Assembly: GCF_018854495.1 (NCBI RefSeq)
Contig: NZ_JABBDR010000195.1
Location: forward strand, 1-15,256
Reading direction: 5' to 3'
DNA length: 15,256 bases
Source of the DNA: Acidithiobacillus ferruginosus
GTDB taxonomy: Bacteria > Pseudomonadota > Gammaproteobacteria > Acidithiobacillales > Acidithiobacillaceae
A model generated the notes under the pieces. It saw only the letters and a list, made by a program, of their open reading frames with translations. It had not been told where the DNA came from and did not search any database. A program made the translations under genes and the position numbers. Positions 1-6,720 of this stretch are shown here, piece by piece. Each line of letters opens with the position of its first letter. The first letter of the stretch is position 1.

Positions 1-963
1 GGTCAACCCGCCATTTCGTTCACCGGCGGGCAGGTTGCCATCATGACCGATTCGGCCCATAACCGGGCGCGCATCGAGCACATCGACGATCACAAGATCC
101 GCGCGGCACTGGATGCGGGCAAGATCGTGGTCGTGGCGGGCTTCCAGGGGGTCGATCCCCATGGCAATATCACCACCCTGGGTCGCGGCGGTTCCGATAC
201 CACCGCCGTGGCCCTGGCGGCCGCCCTGCATGCCGATGAATGCGACATCTTCACCGATGTGGACGGCATTTATACCACCGACCCGCGGGTGGAATCCCGG
301 GCGCGCCGCCTGGATCGCATCACCTTTGAAGAAATGCTGGAAATGGCCAGCCTCGGTGCCAAGGTCCTGCAAACCCGCTCCGTCGAATTCGCCATGAAGT
401 ACCATGTTCCCGTGCGGGTCTTGTCGTCTTTTCAGGATGGTCCCGGCACCCTGGTCACCAATGAGGAAAATTCTGTGGAAGCTCCCCGCGTCTCCGGCAT
501 CGCCTTCTCCCGCAATGAAGCCAAGATCACCGTGGTCGGCGTGCCCGACCATCCGGGTATCGCCTCCGCCATTCTGGGGCCGATTTCCGCGGCCAATATC
601 AATGTGGACGTGATTCTCCAGAATGTCTCGGAGGCGGGCAAAACCGACTTCACCTTCACGGTGGACCGCAATGATTTCGCCAAGGCCCGCGATATTCTCC
701 AGGGCGTGGCGCAGGTCCTCGGCGCCGAGGACGTGCGGGGCGACACCCATATCGTCAAGGTTTCCGTGGTGGGCGTCGGGATGCGCTCCCATGCCGGCAT
801 CGCCGCCACCATGTTTGAAACCCTGGCGCGGGAAAACATCAACATCCAGATGATTTCCACCTCCGAGATCAAGATTTCCGTCGTCATCGAAGAAAAATAT
901 CTGGAACTGGCGGTGCGGGCGCTGCACGCGGCTTTCGCCCTGGACGGGGAGGCACCAGCCTGA
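1..963 (+). CDS. lysC: Aspartokinase (aspartate kinase), 3' part; 5' end outside window
   Basis: Aspartokinase phosphorylates L-aspartate, the first step of the lysine, threonine and methionine pathways, in the cytoplasm. The reading frame is open from base 1. The first visible codons encode the family segment before 'TDSAH', so the ATG at 43 is internal and about 90 N-terminal residues are missing. The 320 visible residues show the C-terminal part of the kinase domain (GRGGSDTTA; FTDVDGIYTTDPR; KVLQTRSVEFA). Two ACT regulatory domains follow, beginning near NEAKITVVGVPDHPG and HIVKVSVVGVG, including the ILQNVS and ISTSEIKISV segments typical of lysine/threonine-sensitive enzymes. The stop overlaps the argD start by one base (TGATG), implying translational coupling. 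An in-frame GTG at 475 preceded by GAGG could start a separate beta subunit. The family call is secure; the type of feedback inhibition cannot be read from this part. Confidence 0.96.
   Translation, partial: GQPAISFTGGQVAIMTDSAHNRARIEHIDDHKIRAALDAGKIVVVAGFQGVDPHGNITTLGRGGSDTTAVALAAALHADECDIFTDVDGIYTTDPRVESRARRLDRITFEEMLEMASLGAKVLQTRSVEFAMKYHVPVRVLSSFQDGPGTLVTNEENSVEAPRVSGIAFSRNEAKITVVGVPDHPGIASAILGPISAANINVDVILQNVSEAGKTDFTFTVDRNDFAKARDILQGVAQVLGAEDVRGDTHIVKVSVVGVGMRSHAGIAATMFETLARENINIQMISTSEIKISVVIEEKYLELAVRALHAAFALDGEAPA
463..477 (+). promoter_or_regulatory. Possible internal translation start for aspartokinase beta subunit
   Basis: An in-frame GTG at 475-477 lies 8 nt after a purine-rich GAGG at 463-466, exactly at the linker between the kinase and ACT domains. 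The product from this codon would be about 162 residues, starting (M)EAPRVSGIAFSRNEAK. That is close in length and position to the independently translated beta subunits known for Bacillus and Corynebacterium aspartokinases of the alpha2beta2 type. Use of the site here is inference. Confidence 0.45.
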
Positions 964-2129
964 TGCCGCTCATGTCCACTTACGCCCGGTTACCGGTCGC
1001 TTTTGCAAGGGGTGAGGGCGTCTGGCTCTATGATACCGAGGGGCGCCGTTATCTGGACGCCCTGGCGGGGATCGCCGTCTGTGGCCTGGGGCACAGCCAT
1101 CCGGCCGTCACCCGCGCCCTGCAGACCCAGGCCGGGCAACTGTTGCACACTTCCAATCTCTACCGTATTCCGGCGCAGGAAAAGCTGTCCGATACCCTCT
1201 GCGCCATCAGCGGCATGGATGCGGCCTTTTTCTGCAACAGCGGCGCAGAGGCCAATGAAGCGGCCATCAAAATCGCTCGCCTCCATGGTCATGGCAAGGG
1301 CATCGCCGAACCGCAGATTCTGGTGTTCAGCAACGCTTTTCATGGCCGCACCCTGGCGACCCTCACGGCCACCGGCAATTTCCGCATCCAGGAAGGTTTC
1401 AGCCCCCTGCTGCCGGGTTTCCTGCGCGCCCCCTATGGCGATCTCTCTGCCGTCCGCGCCCTGGTTCAGGCCAACCCCGGCATATGCGCCATTCTCGTTG
1501 AGCCCCTTCAGGGCGAAGGCGGGGTGCGCCCGGCACCGGAAGGCTTCCTGACCGGGCTGCGGGAGGTCTGCGACGCGCACGGCCTGCTCCTGATGCTGGA
1601 CGAGGTGCAGACGGGCATCGGCCGTACCGGGGCCTTCTTCGCCTACCAGCAGATTCCCGGCCTGCGCCCCGACGTGCTCAGCCTGGCCAAGGGGCTGGGC
1701 AACGGCGTCCCCATCGGCGCCATGCTGGCCCGCCAACCGACGGCCGCGCTCTTCGGGCCGGGCAAACACGGCACCACCTTTGGCGGTGGACCGCTGGTCT
1801 GCGCCGCCGCCCAGGCGGTGCTCGACACCATGCAGCAAGAGGCCATCCCCGCCCACGCCGGGCGGATGGGCGCCCTGCTCCGGCAGCGCCTGCAGCAGCG
1901 CCTTGGCGGGCACCCCGAGGTGCTGGAGGTACGCGGCATGGGCCTGATGGTGGGCATCGAACTGGCCCATAAACCCGAACGTCTGGTGGAACGCGCCCTG
2001 GAGGCTGGCCTGCTCATCAACGTCACGGCGGAAAAAGTCATTCGTCTGCTGCCCCCGCTGATTCTGCAAGAGGCAGAAATCGATCTTCTCGTCGCTGGTC
2101 TGGCCAGCCTTCTGGAATCCGCATCATGA
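963..2129 (+). CDS. argD: Acetylornithine aminotransferase (class III PLP transaminase)
   Basis: ArgD transfers an amino group from glutamate to N-acetylglutamate semialdehyde, giving N-acetylornithine. In enteric bacteria the same enzyme also acts as N-succinyl-diaminopimelate aminotransferase in lysine synthesis. The 388-residue product shows the family N-terminus ([14 protein letters not shown]), the PLP phosphate-binding segment [10 protein letters not shown] (92-101), the cofactor Asp in [12 protein letters not shown] (Asp213) and the Schiff-base lysine in SLAKGLGNG (Lys243). GGAGG at 948-952 lies 10 nt before the ATG at 963, which I prefer over the in-frame ATG at 972. The start overlaps the lysC stop by one base, and the gene ends in an ATGA overlap with argF. 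Full length and intact. A narrower role (gamma-aminobutyrate or succinylornithine transaminase) is unlikely given the neighbours. Confidence 0.96.
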   Translation: MPLMSTYARLPVAFARGEGVWLYDTEGRRYLDALAGIAVCGLGHSHPAVTRALQTQAGQLLHTSNLYRIPAQEKLSDTLCAISGMDAAFFCNSGAEANEAAIKIARLHGHGKGIAEPQILVFSNAFHGRTLATLTATGNFRIQEGFSPLLPGFLRAPYGDLSAVRALVQANPGICAILVEPLQGEGGVRPAPEGFLTGLREVCDAHGLLLMLDEVQTGIGRTGAFFAYQQIPGLRPDVLSLAKGLGNGVPIGAMLARQPTAALFGPGKHGTTFGGGPLVCAAAQAVLDTMQQEAIPAHAGRMGALLRQRLQQRLGGHPEVLEVRGMGLMVGIELAHKPERLVERALEAGLLINVTAEKVIRLLPPLILQEAEIDLLVAGLASLLESAS

Positions 2130-3061
2130 ACATCCGTCACTTTCTGCGCCTCTCCGACCTCAGCCACAGCGAACTGCGGGCGCTCCTGCAACGTGCCATC
2201 GCCCTGAAGAAAATCCAGCGGGACGGCGAACGTTACGCCCCTTGCGCGGGCCGGACCCTGGCGATGATCTTCGAGAAATCCTCCACCCGCACCCGGGTAT
2301 CCTTCGAGACGGGCATGGCTCAATTGGGCGGCCATGCCCTTTTCCTCTCGCCGCGGGATACCCAACTGGGGCGCGGCGAGAGCGTCGAGGACACGGCCAG
2401 GGTCATCTCCCGCATGGTCGATATGGTGATGATCCGCACCTTCGGTCACGACAACCTGCTCCGCTTCGCTGCCGCTTCGCGGGTGCCGGTGATCAACGGT
2501 CTCTCCGACGACCATCACCCCTGTCAGCTCCTGGCCGACCTGATGACGGCGACGGAACACTGGGGTGACCTGCGCGGCAGGACCGTGGCCTATATCGGCG
2601 ACGGCAGCAATAACATGGCCCACTCCTGGATGGAAGCCGCGCGGGTTTTCGACTTTCGACTGCGCATCGGCAGCCCGGCGGGGTATGTACCCAGCGCCGG
2701 AATGCTGCAGAGCGGCGGCGATCAGGTCACGGTCCTGCACGATGCGGTGGCCGCGGTGCGCGGGGCAAACCTGATTGTCACCGACGTCTGGACCAGCATG
2801 GGCCAGGAAGAAGAGGCGGTCGCCCGCAAGGCGATTCTCGCCCCCTTCCAGGTCAACGCCACACTCATGGCCGCCGCCGCGCCGGACGCCTTGTTCATGC
2901 ACTGCCTCCCCGCCCACCGTGGCGAGGAGGTCAGCGCCGAAGTGATCGACGGACCCCGATCCGTCGTCTGGGAAGAGGCGGAAAACCGCCTGCACGCCCA
3001 GAAAGCCCTGATGGAATTTTTATTCGGCATCGGCCCCGTGGCCGCACTGCAAGGAGATTGA
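2126..3061 (+). CDS. argF: Ornithine carbamoyltransferase, anabolic
   Basis: This enzyme condenses ornithine with carbamoyl phosphate to give citrulline in arginine biosynthesis; the family is a cytoplasmic trimer. The 311-residue length is normal. Visible motifs are the carbamoyl-phosphate loop SSTRTR (52-57), HPCQ (131-134), the ornithine-binding DVWTSMGQ (220-227) and [10 protein letters not shown] (259-268) with the catalytic Cys. The start shares four bases (ATGA) with the end of argD and has no strong Shine-Dalgarno sequence of its own, so coupled re-initiation is likely. The catabolic form (ArcB) usually sits beside arcA and arcC, which are absent here; placement between argD and argG supports the biosynthetic role. 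Confidence 0.97.
   Translation: MNIRHFLRLSDLSHSELRALLQRAIALKKIQRDGERYAPCAGRTLAMIFEKSSTRTRVSFETGMAQLGGHALFLSPRDTQLGRGESVEDTARVISRMVDMVMIRTFGHDNLLRFAAASRVPVINGLSDDHHPCQLLADLMTATEHWGDLRGRTVAYIGDGSNNMAHSWMEAARVFDFRLRIGSPAGYVPSAGMLQSGGDQVTVLHDAVAAVRGANLIVTDVWTSMGQEEEAVARKAILAPFQVNATLMAAAAPDALFMHCLPAHRGEEVSAEVIDGPRSVVWEEAENRLHAQKALMEFLFGIGPVAALQGD
3051..3056 (+). promoter_or_regulatory. Ribosome binding site that decides the argG start
   Basis: AAGGAG lies inside the last codons of argF, 7 nt before the ATG at 3064. A TTG at 3058 is also in frame but falls only 1 nt after this site, so the ATG is the credible start. It gives the family N-terminus [16 protein letters not shown]. Confidence 0.75.
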
Positions 3062-3063
3062 GC

Positions 3064-4263
3064 ATGGTCAAGAAAGTCGTTCTCGCCTATTCCGGTGGTC
3101 TGGATACCTCGGTCATCCTCAAGTGGCTGCAGGACCAGTACCAGTGCGACGTGGTCACCTTCACCGCCGACATCGGTCAGGGTGAAGAGCTGGAACCGGC
3201 GCGCGCCAAGGCCGAGAAGCTCGGCGCCAGGGAAATCTTCATCGACGACCTGCGCCAGGAATTCGTCCGGGATTACGTGTTCCCCATGTTCCGCGCCAAC
3301 ACCCTCTACGAGGGCGAGTACCTGCTGGGCACCTCCATCGCCCGCCCCCTCATCGCCAAGCGCATGGTGGAAATCGCCGCCGACGTGGGTGCCGATGCCG
3401 TCGCCCATGGGGCCACCGGCAAGGGCAACGATCAGGTGCGTTTTGAGCTGGGGGCCTACGCCCTCAACCCCGATATTCAGGTCATCGCCCCCTGGCGGGA
3501 GTGGGATCTGAACTCCCGCGAAAAGCTCCTCGCCTATGCCGAACAGCGTGGCATTCCGGTGGAACGCCATGGCAAAAAATCCCCCTACTCCATGGATGCC
3601 AACCTGCTGCATATTTCTTATGAAGGCGGCATTCTCGAAGACCCCTGGGTGGAACCCGAAGACAGCATGTGGCGCTGGACCACGGCGCCGGAGCAGGCGC
3701 CAGACCAGCCCCGTTATCTGGAAATCACCTATGCCCACGGCGACCCCATTGCCATCGACGGCGAGCCGCTCAATCCCGCGCAGTTGCTGGCGCACCTCAA
3801 CACCGTCGGCGGCGAGCATGGCATCGGGCGCCTCGACATCGTCGAAAACCGCTACGTCGGCATGAAATCCCGGGGCTGCTACGAGACTCCCGGCGGCACC
3901 ATTCTGCTCAAGGCCCATCGCGCCATCGAATCCATCACCCTGGACCGGGAGGTCGCCCACATCAAGGATGAACTCATGCCGCGCTACGCCAGCATCATCT
4001 ACAACGGCTTCTGGTGGAGCCCGGAGCGCCGCGCCCTGCAGACGCTCATCGATCAGAGCCAGCGACTGGTCAACGGCGTGGTGCGCCTCAAACTCTACAA
4101 GGGGGGTTGTATGGTGGTGGGACGGCAGTCGCAGGAGAGTCTCTTTGACCCCCGGATCGCCACCTTTGAAGATGATGCCGGCGCCTACAATCAGAAGGAT
4201 GCCGGAGGCTTCATCAAGCTCAATGCGCTGCGTCTGCGCATCGAAAAGCGTTTGCAGGGTTAA
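3064..4263 (+). CDS. argG: Argininosuccinate synthase
   Basis: ArgG joins citrulline and aspartate using ATP, making argininosuccinate, the next-to-last step of arginine synthesis. The product is 399 residues, the usual length for the short bacterial form. The N-terminal ATP-pyrophosphatase P-loop AYSGGLDTS is at residues 8-16. Further family segments are TADIGQGEE, the substrate-binding [39 protein letters not shown], and [24 protein letters not shown] (here in two adjoining parts). The strong AAGGAG site within the end of argF and the 2-nt gap place it in the same transcript as argF. argH, the last gene of the pathway, does not follow; a small cupin gene begins 4 nt downstream instead. Confidence 0.98.
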   Translation: MVKKVVLAYSGGLDTSVILKWLQDQYQCDVVTFTADIGQGEELEPARAKAEKLGAREIFIDDLRQEFVRDYVFPMFRANTLYEGEYLLGTSIARPLIAKRMVEIAADVGADAVAHGATGKGNDQVRFELGAYALNPDIQVIAPWREWDLNSREKLLAYAEQRGIPVERHGKKSPYSMDANLLHISYEGGILEDPWVEPEDSMWRWTTAPEQAPDQPRYLEITYAHGDPIAIDGEPLNPAQLLAHLNTVGGEHGIGRLDIVENRYVGMKSRGCYETPGGTILLKAHRAIESITLDREVAHIKDELMPRYASIIYNGFWWSPERRALQTLIDQSQRLVNGVVRLKLYKGGCMVVGRQSQESLFDPRIATFEDDAGAYNQKDAGGFIKLNALRLRIEKRLQG

Positions 4264-4267
4264 GGCG

Positions 4268-4585
4268 ATGGCTCCGGACCAGCAGGTACCGGCCAACGCG
4301 CTGGGCAAAACCAGCCGCATCTCTCTGGACGGGCGACGCAGCGAGCGCAGCGTCATTCTCGCCGATGGCAGCATGCACAGTCTCACCCTTCTGCACCCAG
4401 GCATCTATACTTTGAGCAGCGAAGTGGCGGAGACCATCCGGGTACTCAGCGGGATGGCCTACTACCATGGCGAGGGGGCCAACGACGTTCAGGAGTTGCA
4501 TGCTGGCGACAGCATGGTCATTCCTGCCAACCAGAGCTACCGCCTGGAAGTGGTGGAACCTCTGGATTACCTACTTTCCAGTTAA
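4268..4585 (+). CDS. ppnP: PpnP-like pyrimidine/purine nucleoside phosphorylase (cupin, DUF1255 family)
   Basis: The product is a 105-residue single-domain cupin resembling E. coli PpnP/YaiE (94 residues), whose family cleaves nucleosides with phosphate to give a free base and ribose 1-phosphate. Similarity is clear through the core: [46 protein letters not shown] and a C-terminal PLDYLL. This follows the family pattern of G-x-Y-x-F-S, a V-x-SG turn, G-x-x-F-x-V-P and V-x-x-x-x-x-Y. The N-terminus is about ten residues longer than E. coli's and the conserved tryptophan region is altered, so substrate range is uncertain. The ATG lies 4 nt after the argG stop, with AGGG at 4256-4259 as a weak ribosome site. 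It is probably the tail of the arginine operon. A non-enzymatic cupin cannot be excluded. Confidence 0.75.
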   Translation: MAPDQQVPANALGKTSRISLDGRRSERSVILADGSMHSLTLLHPGIYTLSSEVAETIRVLSGMAYYHGEGANDVQELHAGDSMVIPANQSYRLEVVEPLDYLLSS

Positions 4586-4595
4586 GGAGATTTTC

Positions 4596-5003
4596 ATGCG
4601 CATACTGCACACCATGCTGCGCGTCGGCGATATGGATCGCGCCATTGCCTTCTACACGGAGGTACTCGGCATGCGGCTCCTGCGTCGTAACGATTATCCC
4701 GAGGGCAAATTTACCCTGGCCTTCGTCGGTTATCAGAACGAAAATGCCGGGGCGGTCATTGAGCTGACCTATAACTGGGGCGTGGAACGGTACGACCTCG
4801 GCGACGGCTTCGGGCATATCGCCATTGAAGTAGAGGATGCCGTGGCGGCCTGTGACGGCATCCGCCAGCGCGGCGGGAAGGTGGTGCGCGAGGCGGGCCC
4901 CATGAAGCACGGCAACACCGTCATCGCCTTCGTGGAAGACCCCGATGGCTACCGCATCGAGTTGATCGAGCGCAAGGCAGACTTTGCCGAACATCCGGCC
5001 TGA
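4596..5003 (+). CDS. gloA: Lactoylglutathione lyase (glyoxalase I)
   Basis: GloA isomerises the hemithioacetal of methylglyoxal and glutathione to S-lactoylglutathione. The product is 135 residues, the same length as the E. coli enzyme. The four metal ligands fall at the E. coli positions: His5 (MRILH), Glu56 (AVIEL), His74 (GFGHIA) and Glu122 (YRIEL). It has the short bacterial form expected for a nickel/cobalt-type glyoxalase I, and other family marks such as [19 protein letters not shown] and EDPDGY. AAGGAG at 4584-4589 sits 6 nt before the ATG and overlaps the stop of the preceding gene. The partner enzyme, glyoxalase II, is encoded about 2.6 kb away at 7608-8360 in a different unit. Confidence 0.97.
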   Translation: MRILHTMLRVGDMDRAIAFYTEVLGMRLLRRNDYPEGKFTLAFVGYQNENAGAVIELTYNWGVERYDLGDGFGHIAIEVEDAVAACDGIRQRGGKVVREAGPMKHGNTVIAFVEDPDGYRIELIERKADFAEHPA

Positions 5004-5069
5004 CAGCCGGCAAGCAGGATGCAAGCTCCTGTAAATTTGCCATGTTCTTGGGTGTTAACAGAGATCGCC

Positions 5070-5075
5070 AGGAGG
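5070..5075 (+). promoter_or_regulatory. Strong Shine-Dalgarno sequence supporting a TTG start
   Basis: AGGAGG lies 4 nt before the TTG at 5080-5082. The nearest ATG (5095) is 19 nt away, too far for this site, so the TTG start is preferred. I see no convincing -35/-10 pair in the 76-nt gap 5004-5079. A short inverted repeat (CAGGA/TCCTG, 5015-5031) has no T-tract and is not called a terminator. Confidence 0.6.
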
Positions 5076-5079
5076 GGTT

Positions 5080-5502
5080 TTGCGCACAAAAAAGATGCAG
5101 TCCATTCTTGCTGAACTGAACGATAGTTCAGCCGACATAGACGCCTCCGCGATCATTTCCACCGAAGGCTTGATGCTCGCCTCCGTCATTTCCGGAGAGG
5201 TGAGTGAAGACCGGGCAGGTGCGGTGATGGCGTCCATATCCTCCCTGGCCGACCGTGCGATGCGCGAGTTCCAACTCGGTAGTCTGGAACAACTCGTGAT
5301 GAAAGGGCACAATGGCTACGCCCTCATGATCCAGGCGGGGGAATATGCGGCGCTGATCGTCATTGGCTATGGCGATGGTCCGGAATGGAGCTTGGCATTG
5401 CTCAGGAGCATTCCGGCGGCAGGCGCCATCAGCGACCTGCTGACGCCCGGCTTCGGGTGGTCTATGGAAGGACCGGTCGGGATTCCGCAAGGCTCCATCT
5501 AG
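5080..5502 (+). CDS. Roadblock/LC7 domain protein, function unknown
   Basis: The product is a 140-residue protein made of one Roadblock/LC7 domain, a small alpha/beta fold that forms dimers and in bacteria often regulates Ras-like GTPases such as MglA. The N-terminal half carries the domain pattern DIDASAIISTEGLMLASVI (19-37), followed by a helix with DRAGAVMASISSLADRA. The second half gives LEQLVMKGHNGYALMIQAG and AALIVIGYGDGPEW, a typical alternation of strands. The C-terminal tail is rich in Gly and Pro. There is no signal peptide or membrane segment. It starts with TTG after AGGAGG. No MglA-type GTPase or motility gene is visible in the window, so its partner is unknown. It may be transcribed from the upstream operon or separately. 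Its stop is 4 nt from the convergent dnaQ stop. Confidence 0.85.
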   Translation: MRTKKMQSILAELNDSSADIDASAIISTEGLMLASVISGEVSEDRAGAVMASISSLADRAMREFQLGSLEQLVMKGHNGYALMIQAGEYAALIVIGYGDGPEWSLALLRSIPAAGAISDLLTPGFGWSMEGPVGIPQGSI

Positions 5503-5506
5503 CCGG

Positions 5507-6253
5507 TCAAGCCGGTGGAATGCCCTGGCCTTCCGGCTCCCATAACGCGTTACCGCCCATATTCTGCAAATATTGCTGATGGAGCATGCACTCCTCCGCG
5601 CTGGCGCGGATCACCCGCAAGGGGCTCCGTGGCTGCGACAATGCCGCCGGAATGCCCTCACTCCGACCGTCATCCCCCGCGGACCGCATCTCCGTTGCGG
5701 CGGGGCCACCTGCGGCACCCAGCATTCCCATCATATCCACCTGCCCGCCGGTCATCGCCAGGTAGACCTCGGCGAGTATCCGGGTGTCCAGCAAGGCCCC
5801 GTGCAGTTCACGATGGCTGTTTTCCACACTGTAACGCCGGCACAGACTGTTCAGATCATTTTTCTGGCCGGGATGACGGCGGCGCGCATCCGCCAGAGTA
5901 TCCATTACGGCCTGCCGCAAAGGCGCCTTCCCCGCCAGTTGCAGTTCGTGATTCAGGAATCCCAGGTCAAAGGGCGCGTTGTGAATGATCAGCTCCGCGT
6001 CACCGAGAAACTCCAGAAATGCATCCACCACCTCCGCGAAGTCCGGCTTATCCTGCAAAAATTCGTCGGTCAGTCCGTGTATCCGCAACGCCTCGGGATC
6101 GCTGCTGCGCTGTGGATTGAGGTATTGCTGGTAATACGCCCCCGTCACCCGCCGGTCGATCAGCTCCACGGCACCGATTTCGATCACCCGGTGCCCCTGC
6201 TTCCAATCGATGCCCGTGGTTTCTGTATCCAGCACCACCTGCCTCACAGCCAT
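5507..6253 (-). CDS. dnaQ: DNA polymerase III epsilon subunit (3'-5' proofreading exonuclease)
   Basis: DnaQ removes misincorporated bases within the replicative polymerase core. The 248-residue product has all DEDDh exonuclease motifs: ExoI DTETTG (Asp9, Glu11), ExoII HNAPFD (Asp96) and ExoIII HGALLDTRILAEVYL (His151, Asp156). After this comes MTGGQVDMMGML, aligned with the clamp-binding peptide of E. coli epsilon (QTSMAF), then a flexible linker. The C-terminal part, which in the family binds the polymerase alpha subunit, is RASAEECMLHQQYLQNM. GGGAGG (complement of 6261-6266) sits 7 nt before the ATG, inside the end of rnhA. The two genes overlap by 10 nt and run in the same direction, unlike the divergent dnaQ/rnhA pair in E. 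coli. The order and motifs make the assignment firm. Confidence 0.96.
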   Translation of the reverse strand: MAVRQVVLDTETTGIDWKQGHRVIEIGAVELIDRRVTGAYYQQYLNPQRSSDPEALRIHGLTDEFLQDKPDFAEVVDAFLEFLGDAELIIHNAPFDLGFLNHELQLAGKAPLRQAVMDTLADARRRHPGQKNDLNSLCRRYSVENSHRELHGALLDTRILAEVYLAMTGGQVDMMGMLGAAGGPAATEMRSAGDDGRSEGIPAALSQPRSPLRVIRASAEECMLHQQYLQNMGGNALWEPEGQGIPPA

Positions 6254-6720
6254 CCTTCGCCCTCCCGCGCCTGACCGCCCGCCGCATACTGATCCATGAC
6301 CCGATTCAGCAATGCATCCACCCGTTCATTCTCGATATGCCCGGAGTGGCCTCTCACCCACTCCCACTGGACCTGGTGGCGGGCGGCCACCGCCGCCAAC
6401 GACTCCCAGATATCGCGATTTTTGACCGCGTCCCCGCCCGCCGTCCGCCAGCCCCGGCGCTGCCAGCCGGCCAGCCACTGGGTCATGCCATCCCGCAGAT
6501 AACGGGAATCACTGATTACCCGCACGGCACTGGGTCGCTTGAGCGCCTCCAGACCGCGCAAAGCCGCCGTCAGCTCCATCCGGTTGTTCGTCGTTTCCGG
6601 GGCGAAGCCCCATAAGACCCGCTCCTGCCCGGCCAGCCGCAGCCACACGCCCCAGGCGCCGATACCGGGGTTACCGCGGCACCCGCCATCGGTAAAGAGG
6701 TCTATCATTTTTTCGGGCAT
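6244..6720 (-). CDS. rnhA: Ribonuclease HI
   Basis: RNase HI cuts the RNA strand of RNA:DNA hybrids, helping remove primers and R-loops. The 158-residue product shows the complete active site: Asp11 in FTDGGCRGNPG, Glu49 in TTNNRMELTA, Asp71 in VISDSRY, His125 in VRGHSGH and Asp135 in ENERVDALLN. It also has the basic segment with WLAGWQRRGW and the conserved VKNRDIW. The ATG at 6720 aligns the catalytic residues with the E. coli numbering and overlaps the upstream gene by 16 nt. An alternative ATG at 6708 makes a classic ATGA overlap and a 154-residue protein. Neither has a clear Shine-Dalgarno sequence. The 3' end overlaps dnaQ by 10 nt. Confidence 0.96.
   Translation of the reverse strand: MPEKMIDLFTDGGCRGNPGIGAWGVWLRLAGQERVLWGFAPETTNNRMELTAALRGLEALKRPSAVRVISDSRYLRDGMTQWLAGWQRRGWRTAGGDAVKNRDIWESLAAVAARHQVQWEWVRGHSGHIENERVDALLNRVMDQYAAGGQAREGEGWL

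Noticed and set aside
43..45. ATG at 43 as the start of a short aspartokinase
   Set aside because: The frame is open to base 1 and the 14 upstream codons match the family sequence, so the gene simply continues beyond the window.
990..2069. Long minus-strand open frame (359 codons) opposite argD
   Set aside because: It is antisense to an intact argD with all family motifs, its translation shows low-complexity Gly/Ala/Gln composition with no recognisable domain, and GC-rich DNA commonly leaves such frames open.
1643..4404. Two long minus-strand open frames (450 and 560 codons) opposite argD, argF and argG
   Set aside because: They mirror well-conserved arginine genes, overlap each other, and carry no recognisable motif.
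5004..5079. Possible promoter (TTGCCA at 5037) or terminator (CAGGA/TCCTG hairpin) in the gap before the Roadblock gene
   Set aside because: No acceptable -10 at the proper distance, and the 5-bp hairpin is not followed by a T-tract.
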